Shown here: positions 28,843 through 37,693 of the stretch, piece after piece | Position numbering within the stretch: the first letter of the stretch is position 1 | How the letters are laid out: every line of letters begins with the position of its first letter | NCBI GenBank assembly: GCA_028370155.1 | Contig: CP116670.1 | Coordinates: 4,111,014-4,175,013, forward strand | Length of the DNA: 64,000 nucleotides | Origin: Arthrobacter sp. OVS8 | Lineage (GTDB): Bacteria; Actinomycetota; Actinomycetes; Actinomycetales; Micrococcaceae | Reading direction: 5' to 3' | Notes under the pieces: model-generated | What the model saw: the letters and a program-made list of their open reading frames with translations, nothing else | Told to the model about the DNA's origin: nothing | Databases searched by the model: none | Translations under genes and position numbers: made by a program

Positions 28843-30433
28843 ACGGTTCATTTTCGTCTTCGTGTTTCTGATGGACAGGTTTGTCGGACTGTTCACCCCA
28901 AGAGTCTCCACGCACCGAATACTGTTGATGCCCGGCATTGAGCCTTTCCGGTGGGCGGCCGGTCGCTGGCGTGCCTGGCGGACCTTCGAGATGGCAGCCA
29001 AACGCGTACCGGCCTATCGTGACTTCCTCTCCGAACGTGGTGTACCGGGAAAGCTTTCCCTGCGGGGCAAGACGCTTGCTGACGCTTTCGCCGCGCTGCC
29101 GGAGATGGACAAAGACAGCTACATCAAGCGCTGGACCATCCCGGCGCGCAGCGTCGACGGCGTTCTGCCCCGCCACGGTGTCGTCGTGGATGAATCTTCG
29201 GGGAGTTCGGGCGTTCCCACCAGCTGGGTCCGCGGCCTCGACGAACGCCTAGCCACCCGACAGCTGCTCCAGGTCGGCTTCTCGCGCACTGCGGAGACCC
29301 TCAAGAAACAACCGTTTGTGCTCAACTGCTTCTCACTGGGAGCATGGGCCACCGGGATGAACGTTAGTACTTCCCTCACGGACGTCACCATGATCAAGTC
29401 CATTGGCCCGGACCGTGACAAGGTAATCGCCACGATGCTGGAGTTCGGGACGGATTACACCTACATCATCCTGAGTTACCCGCCGTTCCTGAAGGCCTTG
29501 TTCGACGATGACCGCATCAACTGGGAAGACTACGACATCGTGGCGGCGTTCGGAGGTGAAGGCATCAGCGAAAACATGCGGGCGCACATCACAAAGTACG
29601 CCCACAGTGCTTTTGGCTCTTACGGGGCCTCCGACCTTGAGATCAATCTGGCTATCGAGACTGACTACACAGTGGAGCTCCGCCGGGCCATTGCGACCAA
29701 CCCGGCACTGTCGGCGCGGCTCACCAAGCAGGCGGAGTACGGGGTGCTGCCAATGATTTTCCAGTTCAACCCCTATGACTACCTCATAGAAACAAACGAG
29801 GGCGGGGAATTGGTCGTCACGATCGTGCGCAAAGAGAACGTCAACCCGCGGATTCGGTACAACATCCATGACCGCGGGCATGTGCTGCGCGTGCGCGACC
29901 TCAACTCTGTGCTCAGGGAATTCGGGCTCGGGCACATCATTCGGCAGCAGTTCCTCGATCTCCCCCTGCTCTTCCACTACGGCAGGAGCGACCTGTCCGT
30001 CGATTTCAATGGAGCCGTGGTCGCACCGGATGCGCTGCGGGACGTCCTCAGTGGCGATCAGACCCTTCTTGCGGCGGTGGAGAACCACCGCCTCGTCAGT
30101 TTCGAAGACGAACACGGAAACCGACAACTACACATCGCGCTGCAGCTCACCGCAGCAGCCACTCGCGAACGCGCCCTGGACGGGGTTGGCTACGGGAACT
30201 ACATCCTTGAGCAGCTCAGGGGCATGAACGGTGATTTCAATAACGCCATCCTGACATCACCAGACACAAGCCTCCCCACGGTTGCCTTCTATCCGCACCG
30301 CACCGGCCCGTTCAGGTCCGACGGCGCGAAGCTCAAGAACGAGTACGTTTGGCAGCTCGGTCCCACCGCGCCGCAGGACTGGAATCTGGACCTCGCGTTT
30401 CAGGCAGGGGACAATCAGGCGGCCGGTGACTGA
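28835..30433 (+). CDS. CapK/PaaK-like adenylate-forming enzyme
   Basis: Intact, 532 residues, TTG start with AGGAG 8 bases upstream. Adenylation motifs: A3 VDESSGSSGVPTSWVRG, A5-like GSYGASDLEINLA, A7-like IRYNIHDRGHVLRVRD. AAFGGEGISENMRAHI is typical of phenylacetate-CoA ligase/CapK proteins. The GEGIS and YGASD spacing fits the group that activates carboxylates but lacks a classical C-terminal Lys domain. Follows the nitroreductase gene with overlap; nothing else shares the operon, which ends at a strong terminator. Could activate an acid that the flavoprotein then oxidises or reduces; this pairing is inference. Lower GC than the core genes suggests transfer. Confidence 0.7.
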   Translation: MSKRFIFVFVFLMDRFVGLFTPRVSTHRILLMPGIEPFRWAAGRWRAWRTFEMAAKRVPAYRDFLSERGVPGKLSLRGKTLADAFAALPEMDKDSYIKRWTIPARSVDGVLPRHGVVVDESSGSSGVPTSWVRGLDERLATRQLLQVGFSRTAETLKKQPFVLNCFSLGAWATGMNVSTSLTDVTMIKSIGPDRDKVIATMLEFGTDYTYIILSYPPFLKALFDDDRINWEDYDIVAAFGGEGISENMRAHITKYAHSAFGSYGASDLEINLAIETDYTVELRRAIATNPALSARLTKQAEYGVLPMIFQFNPYDYLIETNEGGELVVTIVRKENVNPRIRYNIHDRGHVLRVRDLNSVLREFGLGHIIRQQFLDLPLLFHYGRSDLSVDFNGAVVAPDALRDVLSGDQTLLAAVENHRLVSFEDEHGNRQLHIALQLTAAATRERALDGVGYGNYILEQLRGMNGDFNNAILTSPDTSLPTVAFYPHRTGPFRSDGAKLKNEYVWQLGPTAPQDWNLDLAFQAGDNQAAGD

Positions 30434-30449
30434 CTCGCCAGGGAAAGCC

Positions 30450-30485
30450 AAAGGCCGGAAGCCTCAGCTTCCGGCCTTTTGCTTT
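30450..30485. terminator. Bidirectional intrinsic terminator
   Basis: AAAGGCCGGAAGC (30450-30462), loop CTCA, GCTTCCGGCCTTTT (30467-30480). The A-run on the left and T-run on the right let it serve both the adenylate-forming gene (+) and the small gene at 30500-30634 (-). Confidence 0.9.
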
Positions 30486-30499
30486 GCCCTGGCGCTGAA

Positions 30500-30634
30500 T
30501 CAGCGCTTCTTGATGTGGGCAACGGGGTCCGCGTGCGTCTCCGCGACGTTCTTGGACTTCTTCTCGGCCCGTTTTTCCTTGATCGTTTTCACGGGCTTCT
30601 TGACCGCGCTCCGGTGCGGCGTTTTGTCAGGCAT
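30500..30634 (-). CDS. Small basic hypothetical protein
   Basis: 44 residues, MPDKTPHRSAVKKPVKTIKE start, very rich in Lys and Arg, ending DPVAHIKKR. Start ATG at 30634 with GGGAGC upstream. Similar short Lys-rich proteins with a KTPHR start recur in Arthrobacter relatives (from memory), so I regard it as real. It shares the bidirectional terminator with the gene on the other strand. Function unknown; nucleic-acid binding is plausible from charge. Confidence 0.65.
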   Translation of the reverse strand: MPDKTPHRSAVKKPVKTIKEKRAEKKSKNVAETHADPVAHIKKR

Positions 30635-30683
30635 GTGGGCGCTCCCTAACAGCAGGGGGCCGGGATGGCCCCGTGCTACTAAG

Positions 30684-31055
30684 TTACGCCTCGGGCACCG
30701 CAACGTCCACGATGCCGACGAAGCGGCTGCCGACGCCCTCGTACTCGCTGCGGACCAGTCCGGCGCCGACGCCGGGAACCTCGTACGGTGCGTGGTGCGC
30801 GCAGCACACATAGGTGAAGTCCGGCCACCACTTCTTCGGCCGCGCCGCCTCGGAGAACCCGCAGACCGCACACGTCAGCTGGACCCAGACCGGACGCTTG
30901 CCGGTCCGGTTGGCTTTGGACTGCACCAGCCACGCCGGCGGGTTGTCCAGCAGGTGGCCGAGCTCGGCGTCGGTGAGCCGGGGCGGGATGCCGTGACGGT
31001 GGGCCATTTCCAGCGGAATATCAAGGATCTGGGCAGCAACACGACGGGTAATCAT
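30684..31055 (-). CDS. Hypothetical protein with Cys/His cluster
   Basis: Intact, 123 residues. MITRRVAAQILDIPLEMAHR, then LTDAELGHLLDNPPAWLVQS, a possible zinc site QLTCAVCGFSEAAR with YVCCAHHAPYEVPG (CxxC...CCxHH), and a C-terminal strand-rich part FVGIVDVAVPEA. The start at ATG 31055 is preceded by AAGGATG. The Cys/His arrangement suggests a structural zinc ribbon. I do not recognise the family. It stands alone between the small basic gene and the crcB pair. Confidence 0.65.
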   Translation of the reverse strand: MITRRVAAQILDIPLEMAHRHGIPPRLTDAELGHLLDNPPAWLVQSKANRTGKRPVWVQLTCAVCGFSEAARPKKWWPDFTYVCCAHHAPYEVPGVGAGLVRSEYEGVGSRFVGIVDVAVPEA

Positions 31056-31116
31056 CCTTCAACGATACGGGATGGGAGGGGCCGCAATCCGCCCCTGAGG
31101 TCCGGCGTTACGCTCG

Positions 31117-31491
31117 TCACAGACCCGTCATGGCCAGCCCGAGCGCTGCCGCGGCCAGGCCTGCTGCGAGGTTGGCGGCGATGTTGAGGGCGGCGGCGCG
31201 GTAGCGCGTCTCGCTCACCAGTCGCACGGTGGCGGTGGTCCAGGAGCTGAAGGTGGTCAGGCCGCCCGCCAGCCCGGTCGCGAGACCGGTCTGCCATTCG
31301 GGGCCCAGCCCCAGCCGGGCCGTCAGTCCTACGGCTGCACCGATGATGAAGGAGCCGGCCACATTGACCGCGAGCGTCGCCCAGGGCCAGTGCGGATGGC
31401 GCCCCGGGTGGTGCGCAAACCAGGAGTCGACGGCGAAGCGCAACAGGGCGCCCGCGACGCCGAAGGCTCCCACCAGCACGGCGGTGATCAC
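31117..31491 (-). CDS. crcB: Fluoride channel subunit CrcB/Fluc, second copy
   Basis: 124 residues, GTG 31491 in a GTGA overlap with the upstream crcB. Four helices; LVGAFGVAGALLRFAVDSWF, LAVNVAGSFIIGAAVGLTAR (the N-x-x-G-S-F core) and GLAGGLTTFSSWTTATVRL (the TTFSS/F-box fluoride-track region). Fluc proteins form dual-topology dimers that export fluoride; two adjacent genes as here usually give a fixed-orientation heterodimer. Confidence 0.92.
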   Translation of the reverse strand: MITAVLVGAFGVAGALLRFAVDSWFAHHPGRHPHWPWATLAVNVAGSFIIGAAVGLTARLGLGPEWQTGLATGLAGGLTTFSSWTTATVRLVSETRYRAAALNIAANLAAGLAAAALGLAMTGL

Positions 31492-31904
31492 GAGGCACCG
31501 CCGGCCAGGTCGGCCAGGGTTTTGCCGGTCTTCCACCCGGCGGCTGCGGCACCGAGGCCCAGGACGAGGGAGAGCGCAAGATAGGCCAGCCAGCTGGCAT
31601 GGGAGCCGCCGCGGATCTGCTGGTCAATGGTGAACACCACCGCGGAGAAGGTCGTGAAGGAGCCCAGCAGCCCGGGGCCCAGGCCGGCACGCAGCCAGAA
31701 GGCGGTCTTGGGCCGGGCGATCCAGACCGTGGTGAGGACCGCGAGGACAAAACTTCCGACGACGTTGATCACCAGGGTGGTCCAGGGGACGCTCCCCGCG
31801 GTTTCGGGGAACATCAGTCCGGCCCCATAGCGCAGCTCCGTCCCGATCAGGCCGCCGACGGCGACCGCCGCCCACGCCCGCCAGCCCGGCCGTGCAGTCC
31901 GCAT
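31488..31904 (-). CDS. crcB: Fluoride channel subunit CrcB/Fluc, first copy
   Basis: Intact, 138 residues. GGLIGTELRYGAGLMFPETA, TLVINVVGSFVLAVLTTVWI and GLLGSFTTFSAVVFTIDQQI are the Fluc core segments. ATG 31904 directly follows the mntR stop (TGAATG), so translation is coupled to the regulator gene. Forms the channel with the second copy. No fluoride riboswitch was seen upstream of mntR or between the genes. Confidence 0.92.
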   Translation of the reverse strand: MRTARPGWRAWAAVAVGGLIGTELRYGAGLMFPETAGSVPWTTLVINVVGSFVLAVLTTVWIARPKTAFWLRAGLGPGLLGSFTTFSAVVFTIDQQIRGGSHASWLAYLALSLVLGLGAAAAGWKTGKTLADLAGGAS

Positions 31905-32617
31905 TCAGCGCCGCTCCAGGCTGCAGCCGGGATGGACCGCCTCGCTGTGGACCCAGAGCGCGGAGGCAACTTCCTCGGCGAGGTCGAACTCGCGCAGGGT
32001 CCCCCGGAACCGATGCGCACCACCAGGGCGCCGCCGAAGGGCTTCCGGCCCAGCACCTCGACATCAGCGTCCAGCGCGATCTCCTCGGCGGAAAGGTAGC
32101 GCAGCAGTTCGGGGTTTTCGTCGCTGATGCGGGTGATCAGGCCGGTGTGGCCGTCGTCGAGTTCGCTCATCCGGTGAGCCGCGGGCACCTGGACGGAACC
32201 GTCCGCGGCCGGGATCGGATCGCCGTGCGGGTCCCGCACCGGGTTCCCGAGCTTCGCCGCCATCCGTTCGATGAACGTGTCCGAGACGGCATGCTCCAGG
32301 AGTTCGGCTTCGTCGTGGACCTCGTCCCAGCGGTAGCCGAGCTCCCGGACGAGGAACGTCTCAATGAGCCGGTGCCGCCGCACCATCGACAGCGCCAGCC
32401 GGACGCCGTCGGATGTCAGGGTGATGGCGCTGTAGGGCTGGTGGTCTACCAGGCCCTGGTCCTTGAGCTTGCGGACCATCTCGGAGACCGAGGAGTTCGC
32501 GACGCCGAGGCGCTGGGCCAGCTGCGTGGAGGTGATGGGCTTGTCCTGCCACTCCGTGAAGGAGTAGATGACCTTGACGTAGTCCTCGATCGAGGAGGAG
32601 GGCAGACTGGTCTTCAC
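31905..32617 (-). CDS. mntR: DtxR/MntR-family metalloregulator, Mn type
   Basis: 237 residues after restoring one base near 32008; the true C-terminus is then ALWVHSEAVHPGCSLERR. N-terminal winged helix (STQLAQRLGVANSSVSEMVR), dimerisation domain, and a FeoA/SH3-like tail. Metal site: SIEDYVKVIY has Asp where DtxR has Met10, and HDEAELLEHAVSD has Glu where DtxR has Cys102, with the following Glu and His kept and RRHRLIE supplying another His. Asp/Glu at these two places is the MntR pattern, so manganese rather than iron sensing is predicted. It is the first gene of an operon with two crcB genes. Confidence 0.82.
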
Positions 32618-32681
32618 AGCCTCAAGCCTACCGTCAGGCGGCGCCGGCGGTGTCAGGCCCGGACTGCCCGCCAGCTCTGTG

Positions 32682-33410
32682 TCAGGTAGGGGAGCGGGAG
32701 GAGTTCCCGGGGTCGTGGCCCAGATGCTCGTGGAGGTACCAGTCGAGGTTGCCCAGCACCTTGGCGCGGGTGGCCTCGCCCGCCGCCAGGTAGTAGCTGC
32801 GGGACTTCGTCAGCTCCATGATGTCGGCGGTCCGCACCGGATCTTCCCAGCGGGTGAGGTGGCTCTCCAGCCCGGCGAATTCCGGGCCCACCGGCGGGGT
32901 GAAGTGCGGCTTGTGGACATCGCCGGCATGCATGATGCGCGAAAGCCGGTGCACCCACGGAACGGAGGTGTCCAGCTGGTTCCAGACCAGCCCCAGGACA
33001 CCGTGGGGGCGAAGGATCCTGGCGATCTCCGTGCTGGCCAGGGCCGGATCGCACCAGTGCCACGCCTGGGCAACGGTGACGAGGTCGAAAGCCCCGGCGG
33101 GAAGTCCCGTGTGCTCCGCGGTACCCTCGACGGCGGTGACGTCCGGGAGCGTCCTGCTCAGCTGCTCCAGCATATCCGTGGAAGGGTCCACCGCTACCGT
33201 GTGCAGGCCGCGTGCGGCCAGCAGCGCCGTGAACTTGCCCGTTCCGGCACCGAGGTCCGCGGCATCCTTGGCGCCGGCGGGAATCAGCCAGTCGGCGGAA
33301 TCGCCGGGGTAGCCCGGGCGGACGCGTTCGTAGTGTTCCCCGCCGTCCCGGAAGCTCTGCCCGAGCTCCTCGCGGCGTTCCTGATGCAGTTTGGGGCCAC
33401 CGCGCGCCAC
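32682..33410 (-). CDS. Class I SAM-dependent methyltransferase
   Basis: Intact, 242 residues; GTG 33410 with AAGGAG 7 bases upstream. Motif I ADLGAGTGKFTALLAARG, acidic strand VAVDPSTDMLEQL, motif II GAFDLVTVAQAWHWCDP (the QAWHW of the Methyltransf_11 group), motif III LRPHGVLGLVWNQLD. Lies 83 bases downstream of the aminotransferase in the same orientation; both may be under the SAM-IV switch at 34990. The substrate is unknown. Confidence 0.85.
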   Translation of the reverse strand: MARGGPKLHQERREELGQSFRDGGEHYERVRPGYPGDSADWLIPAGAKDAADLGAGTGKFTALLAARGLHTVAVDPSTDMLEQLSRTLPDVTAVEGTAEHTGLPAGAFDLVTVAQAWHWCDPALASTEIARILRPHGVLGLVWNQLDTSVPWVHRLSRIMHAGDVHKPHFTPPVGPEFAGLESHLTRWEDPVRTADIMELTKSRSYYLAAGEATRAKVLGNLDWYLHEHLGHDPGNSSRSPT

Positions 33411-33493
33411 GTGCGATCTCCTTCGGCAGGTCCGGATGGGTACCTATCGAATTTACCGCACGCGGCAGGCGCCGCGGCTCCTCACCGAAAGAG

Positions 33494-34954
33494 TCAGTCC
33501 AGGGTGCAGGGGCCGCGCCCGCCGTGCCGGGCGTGTTGGGTGCCCAGTGCGGGTAGGTGCGGGTGTCGTTGGACGGGACCCAGCGTCCCGCGTCCACCAC
33601 ATAGTCCCAGCCCAGGCCGGTCTGGCGCAGCTGCTGGAGTGCGGTGAGCAGCCGCTGGGCGTCCTCCAGCCGGGAACCCAGGCCGAAGCTTGCCCGCAGC
33701 GAGCCGGAGGGCAGCCCGAGCCGCCGGAGCAGGGGTGCGCGCAGAAGCGGCCGTCGCGCAGCCCGATGCCGTGTTCGGCCGACAGGTACGCCGCGACCAG
33801 GCCGGCGTCGTAGCCCTCGAGGGAGAAATTGACGACGCCGATCGTGCCGGTGCCCGCACCGCCACCCGGCCGCTTGCCTGCCGGCGCGTCGAAGGAGGCA
33901 CTGTCCGAGAAGATCTGGTGGACGGTCACGCCGTCGATCCGGGCGAGGCCCTCGACCAGGAACGACCGGATGGCGTTTTCGTGCGCGTGCCACTGGTCCA
34001 CGTCAAGGTCGGCGATCACCTGGGTGGCCCGGGCCAGGGTGGCGGCGCCGAGGACATTGGGCGAGCCGCCTTCGTGCCGGGCGGGCCCGGTGGTCCAGCT
34101 GACCGTGTCGATCCGGGCGTCCTGCACGGCCCCGCCGCCGGCAAGGTGCGGCGTGCCGGCGTCGAGCCAGTCGGGGCGGCCCACCAGCACCCCGGCGCCG
34201 AAGGGTGCGTAGAGCTTGTGCCCGGAGAAGGCGAGGTAGTCGACGTCGTCCGCGGCGATGTCGATCCGCCGGTGCGGCGCCAGCTGCGCGGCGTCGACGA
34301 CGATCCGGGCGCCGTATTCGTGGGCCAGGGCGGCCAGGGCCCGGATCGGCAGGACCTCACCGGTGACGTTGGAGGCGCCGGTGACGGCGAGCAGGCTGAC
34401 GCCGCCGTGGGCGAGTTCCCCGCGGAGGAGGTCCAGCGTGCCGGCGAGGGTGGGTGCGGCGATGACGCTGCGGTGCGGCACGCCCTGCCACGGCAGGAGG
34501 TTGGCGTGGTGTTCGATATCGAGGTAGAGCACGTCGCCGGTGTGCACGCCGTCGACGACGGGCAGGCAGCCGGCCAGCAGGTTCAGGGAATCGGTGGTGT
34601 TGCGGGTGAAGATCACCGCGTCGTCCGGGCGGCCGCCCACGAAATCGCGGACAATAGTGCGCGCGTTCTCGTAGACCGACGTGCTGATCTGGGAAGCGTA
34701 GCCGGCCCCGCGGTGGACGCTGGCGTAGAACGGCAGGATTTCGTTGAGGTAGGCCGAAACGACGGAGAGCGCGGGGCCGAGGCGCCGTAGTCCAGGTTCG
34801 CGTAGCGGGCGTGGCCGCCCTGGATCAGCGGTGCCTGGATCTCGGCGCCCGTGACCGCGGCCAGCGGCCGGCGGGCGATGGCGGACCGTGCCTCGGGACC
34901 GGCCTGGCCGGCGGCACGGAGTTCGGTGGTGGCGGGAATGGTGGCAGTCGTCAT
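33494..34954 (-). CDS. Class V aminotransferase, cysteine-desulfurase-like
   Basis: About 487 residues once three bases are restored (near 34790, 33720, 33510); a stop at 33494 fits this count. N-terminus MTTATIPATTELRAAGQAGP, then ARYANLDYGASAP, GYASQISTSVYENARTIVRD, VIFTRNTTDSLNL, IEHHANLLPW, IVVDAAQLAPHRRIDI (PLP aspartate/histidine region), the PLP lysine in LAFSGHKLYAPFGAGVLVG, and GLRDGRFCAHP, equivalent to the SufS cysteine loop. Fold-type I PLP enzyme, likely acting on cysteine or another sulfur amino acid. Preceded by a SAM-IV riboswitch and intrinsic terminator, which fits sulfur metabolism. Confidence 0.83.
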
Positions 34955-34967
34955 GGGACCTCGCTCG

Positions 34968-34994
34968 AAAAAGGACCCCACATGCCGGGGATCC
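34968..34994 (-). terminator. Intrinsic terminator in SAM-IV expression platform
   Basis: In mRNA sense, GGATCCCC (34987-34994) can pair with GGGGTCC (34973-34979) and is followed by TTTTT (34968-34972). It lies between the riboswitch and the RBS of the aminotransferase, so SAM binding could end transcription before the gene. Confidence 0.6.
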
Positions 34995-35106
34995 GCGCTT
35001 GCCGGGTCCGTTCCGGACCGGCCAGGTCGTCACCCGGGGCACCCCGCCGCGAAAGGAGGGTTGCCGGCCAGCAAACCGGGGTTTTGCGCTGGCACTCGTG
35101 ACCTGC
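34990..35106 (-). ncRNA. SAM-IV riboswitch
   Basis: In the minus sense the leader reads GGTCACGAGTGCCAGCG, then CCCCGGTTTGCTGGCCGGC, AACCCTCC, a GC hairpin (TTTCGCGGCGG), GGTGCCCCGGGTGACGACC and TGGCCGG. These conserved blocks in this order are the SAM-IV consensus known from Actinomycetales. A TAGGCT box at 35111-35116 gives a transcription start at the 5' edge of the element. It controls the adjacent aminotransferase and probably the methyltransferase. Confidence 0.82.
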
Positions 35107-35217
35107 TTTGAGCCTAGGACATTCCCCGTTCCGGCGGAAAGGAGCCGGCTGAATGTGAAGCTGTTTGTTACGCGCTGCAGGCCGCGGCCGGAACCGCGAT
35201 CCCGGCTGGTGGCCGCG

Positions 35218-36725
35218 TCAGGAGCTGGAAGGTTGAACAGGTTCCGGGGCATCCGGCGCCCGGGCCGCGGGTGCCGCCGCATACCGTTTTGGCCGGTTCG
35301 GGCGCCTTTTCTTCCGGCTCTTCGGCGGGCACAAGGGCGGCCCGGCCGGCTTCCCACTCACAGCGGTGCTCCGGCTGCCGGCCTGGACGCTGAGGCCAAA
35401 GAGCGCCTCCAGGGCCGCGGTGTAGTCGTCCTGCCGGCCGAGGGCGGCGAGCTCCCGGGCGCGGACCGTCGGCGTATGGAGCAGGCGCCGGATCAGGTGC
35501 CGGAGGGCGAGGTTGACGTCGTCAGCCGAGGCGCCCCGGCCGTGCTGTTTGCCGACGCGGTCCATTTCGCTGCGGAGGACCTGATGGAGGTGCTCGCGCA
35601 GGGCCACGACGGCGGTGTCCACGGCACGGACCGTATCCTGTTCCTCGAAGCGGTGGGCCGCCTGCCGGACCAGGGCGCGGGCGTGGCGCAGCGCTTCGGC
35701 GTCGGCCGGGGTGCAGCGAGGTGGATTGATTCCAGCGTGATGAGCTCCACTCCCGGCAGTTCCGCCACGTGCGGGTCGAAATCATGGCTGGGCGCGAGGT
35801 CGATGACAGTGAGTGGACGGTCCGCACCCTCACGCCAGCGGGCGAGGGCGGCAGCATCGATGCGGGCCCTGAACCGCTGCAGCCAATGACAAGGTCAGCC
35901 CCGGCAACGGCTGCCGGCAGTTGCCGGGCGGAGACGGCGCGGCCTCCCGGGCCGCCACGAAGGCATCCGCGCGGCCGGAGTGGGAGAAGACCGAGACGTC
36001 GGAATATTTGCGGGTTTTCAGCAGCCCCGCCACACACCCGGCGTACGCGCCGGTGCCGAAGAGAACGGCCGACGTCCCGCCGGTTCCGGCCTGTTTGGTC
36101 CCGGCGTCGGCGAGGTCCAGGGCAACAGCAGCGATGGATCTGCCGGCGCTGCTGAGCGTGGTCTGTGCCCCCACGTCCTTGGCCGTGCGGGACGCGGCCT
36201 GGAACAGCCTGCCCAGCCGCCCGCTGGCGGTGCCGGCGGCTTGGGCGTCGGCGAGGGCGCGGCGGACCTGGCCCGCGACTTCACGTTCACCCACCACCAC
36301 CGAATCCAGGCCGGCGGCAACGGCGAAGAGATGTTCGACGGCGGCGGCTCCCGGAGCTCCTCGAAGAGGGCCGCCAGGCGGATTCTCGGCAGCCCGGAGC
36401 AGAGGACCACCGCGTCGAGGACGTACGCGCGCGCGGCGTCGAGGCCCGCCAGGGACGGGAGCTCGCAATAGATTTCGAACCGGTTGCAGGTGGACAGGAC
36501 CACGGACGCGGAGATGCGCGACTCGTCCGAGACAAGATCGGAGTCAACGTCGGAGACAGGATTGGAGACTCGATCGGAGACAAGATGCGGCGCGAGTCCC
36601 GCGGACGCGCTGTGCAGGGCGGCGGCGGATTCCGGGTCTAGGTCCCGGTATTTCGCCACGAGCACCAGCAGTACCGGGCCGGTCCCGGCAGTGCCGAGAT
36701 TCGAGATGTGAAGTGCGTCAGACAA
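35218..36725 (-). CDS. hemA: Glutamyl-tRNA reductase
   Basis: About 503 residues after restoring four bases; frames join near 36340, 35930, 35790 and 35640. TTG start at 36725 with GGGAGGAG upstream. The catalytic cysteine is in VVLSTCNRFEIYCELPS, followed by GLDSVVVGEREVAGQVRRAL, FQAASRTAKDVGAQTTLSSA and the NADPH-domain VLFGTGAYAGCVAGLL; ADLVIGCSGSGP and VIDLAPSHDFDPHVAELPGV continue the family pattern. Makes glutamate-1-semialdehyde, first step of C5 haem synthesis. Longer than usual: an insert rich in VSD (about residues 48-68) and a basic Pro/Arg C-terminal tail. Confidence 0.92.
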
Positions 36726-36828
36726 GGCTGCTCTCCTCCCAAAAGATGCCCTACCCTCGAGGCCGCCGTCGGGCCGCCGTCTTGGACAGAGTCGTACAGG
36801 GAGGTTGGGGAATCCTTGGGAACCGTTG

Positions 36829-37640
36829 CTAGAGCAGGTCGTCCAGCCCTGGGTTGAGCCGTTTCAGGACCTCGGAGTGCAGGATGGAGTTGGTGGCCAG
36901 GGCGTTCCCGCCGAAGGGGCCGTCCTCGCCTTCCAGGGAGGTGAAGCGCCCGCCGGCTTCGGTGACGATCGGCACCAGGGCCGCCATGTCGTAGAGGTTC
37001 AGTTCGGGCTCGCAGGCGATGTCGACGGCGCCTTCGGCCACGAGGCAGTAGGACCAGAAGTCCCCGTAGGCGCGGGTGCGCCAGACTTCCTCGGTGAGGC
37101 CCAGGAACTCATCGAGGTTGCCGCGCTGCTTCCAGCCGCCCAGGCTGGAGTAGGACAGTGAGGCGTCCGAGAGTTCGGAGATGTTGGACACCTTCAGCCG
37201 GGTGGCGGCCGCCAGCGAACGGCCCGTGTAGGCCCCGGCGCCCTTGGCGGCCCACCAGCGCTTGCCCAGCGCGGGGCGCTTACGACGCCGACCACAGGCT
37301 CGCCTTCGTCGACGAGCGCGATCAGCGTGGCCCAGACGGGGACGCCGCGGACGAAGTTCTTGGTCCCGTCAATGGGGTCGATGATCCAGCGGCGGGAGCC
37401 GTGGCCGGAACTGCCGAACTCCTCGCCGAGCACGGCGTCGCGCGGACGGGAGCGGGACAGCTGGCCGCGGATGGCTTCCTCGGCTGACTTGTCGGCGTCG
37501 GTCACCGGAGTCAGGTCCGGCTTCGTTTCGATCCGAAGGTCGAGCGCCTTGAAGCGGCTCATGGTCTGGGAATCTACGGAATCTGCCAGTACATGGGCAA
37601 GGCGCAGGTCATCGTTGTAGCTTGAAGCGGGTTGACTCAT
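36829..37640 (-). CDS. hisN: Inositol-monophosphatase-family phosphatase, probable histidinol-phosphatase
   Basis: 270 residues after restoring one base near 37275. Metal site: LGEEFG and WIIDPIDGTKNFVRG, then DFWSYCLVAEGAVDIACEPE and ELNLYDMAALVPIVTEAGGR, the DxxAxxPIVxEAGG signature. In actinobacteria the IMP-family enzyme at this place next to rsgA-aroA is the histidinol-phosphate phosphatase of histidine synthesis; inositol phosphatase is the alternative. Mg-dependent, cytosolic. Follows rsgA by 53 bases. Confidence 0.82.
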
Positions 37641-37693
37641 GGTTCCAAACTACCGTCAAAGCGGGCGGGGAGCGGTAGGCGGCACCGCGGCGG

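Noticed and set aside
28835..30433. Ordinary phenylacetate-CoA ligase (paaK)
   Set aside because: No other phenylacetate pathway gene is near and the A7 region (YNIHDRG) differs; only the broader CapK/PaaK-like family is supported.
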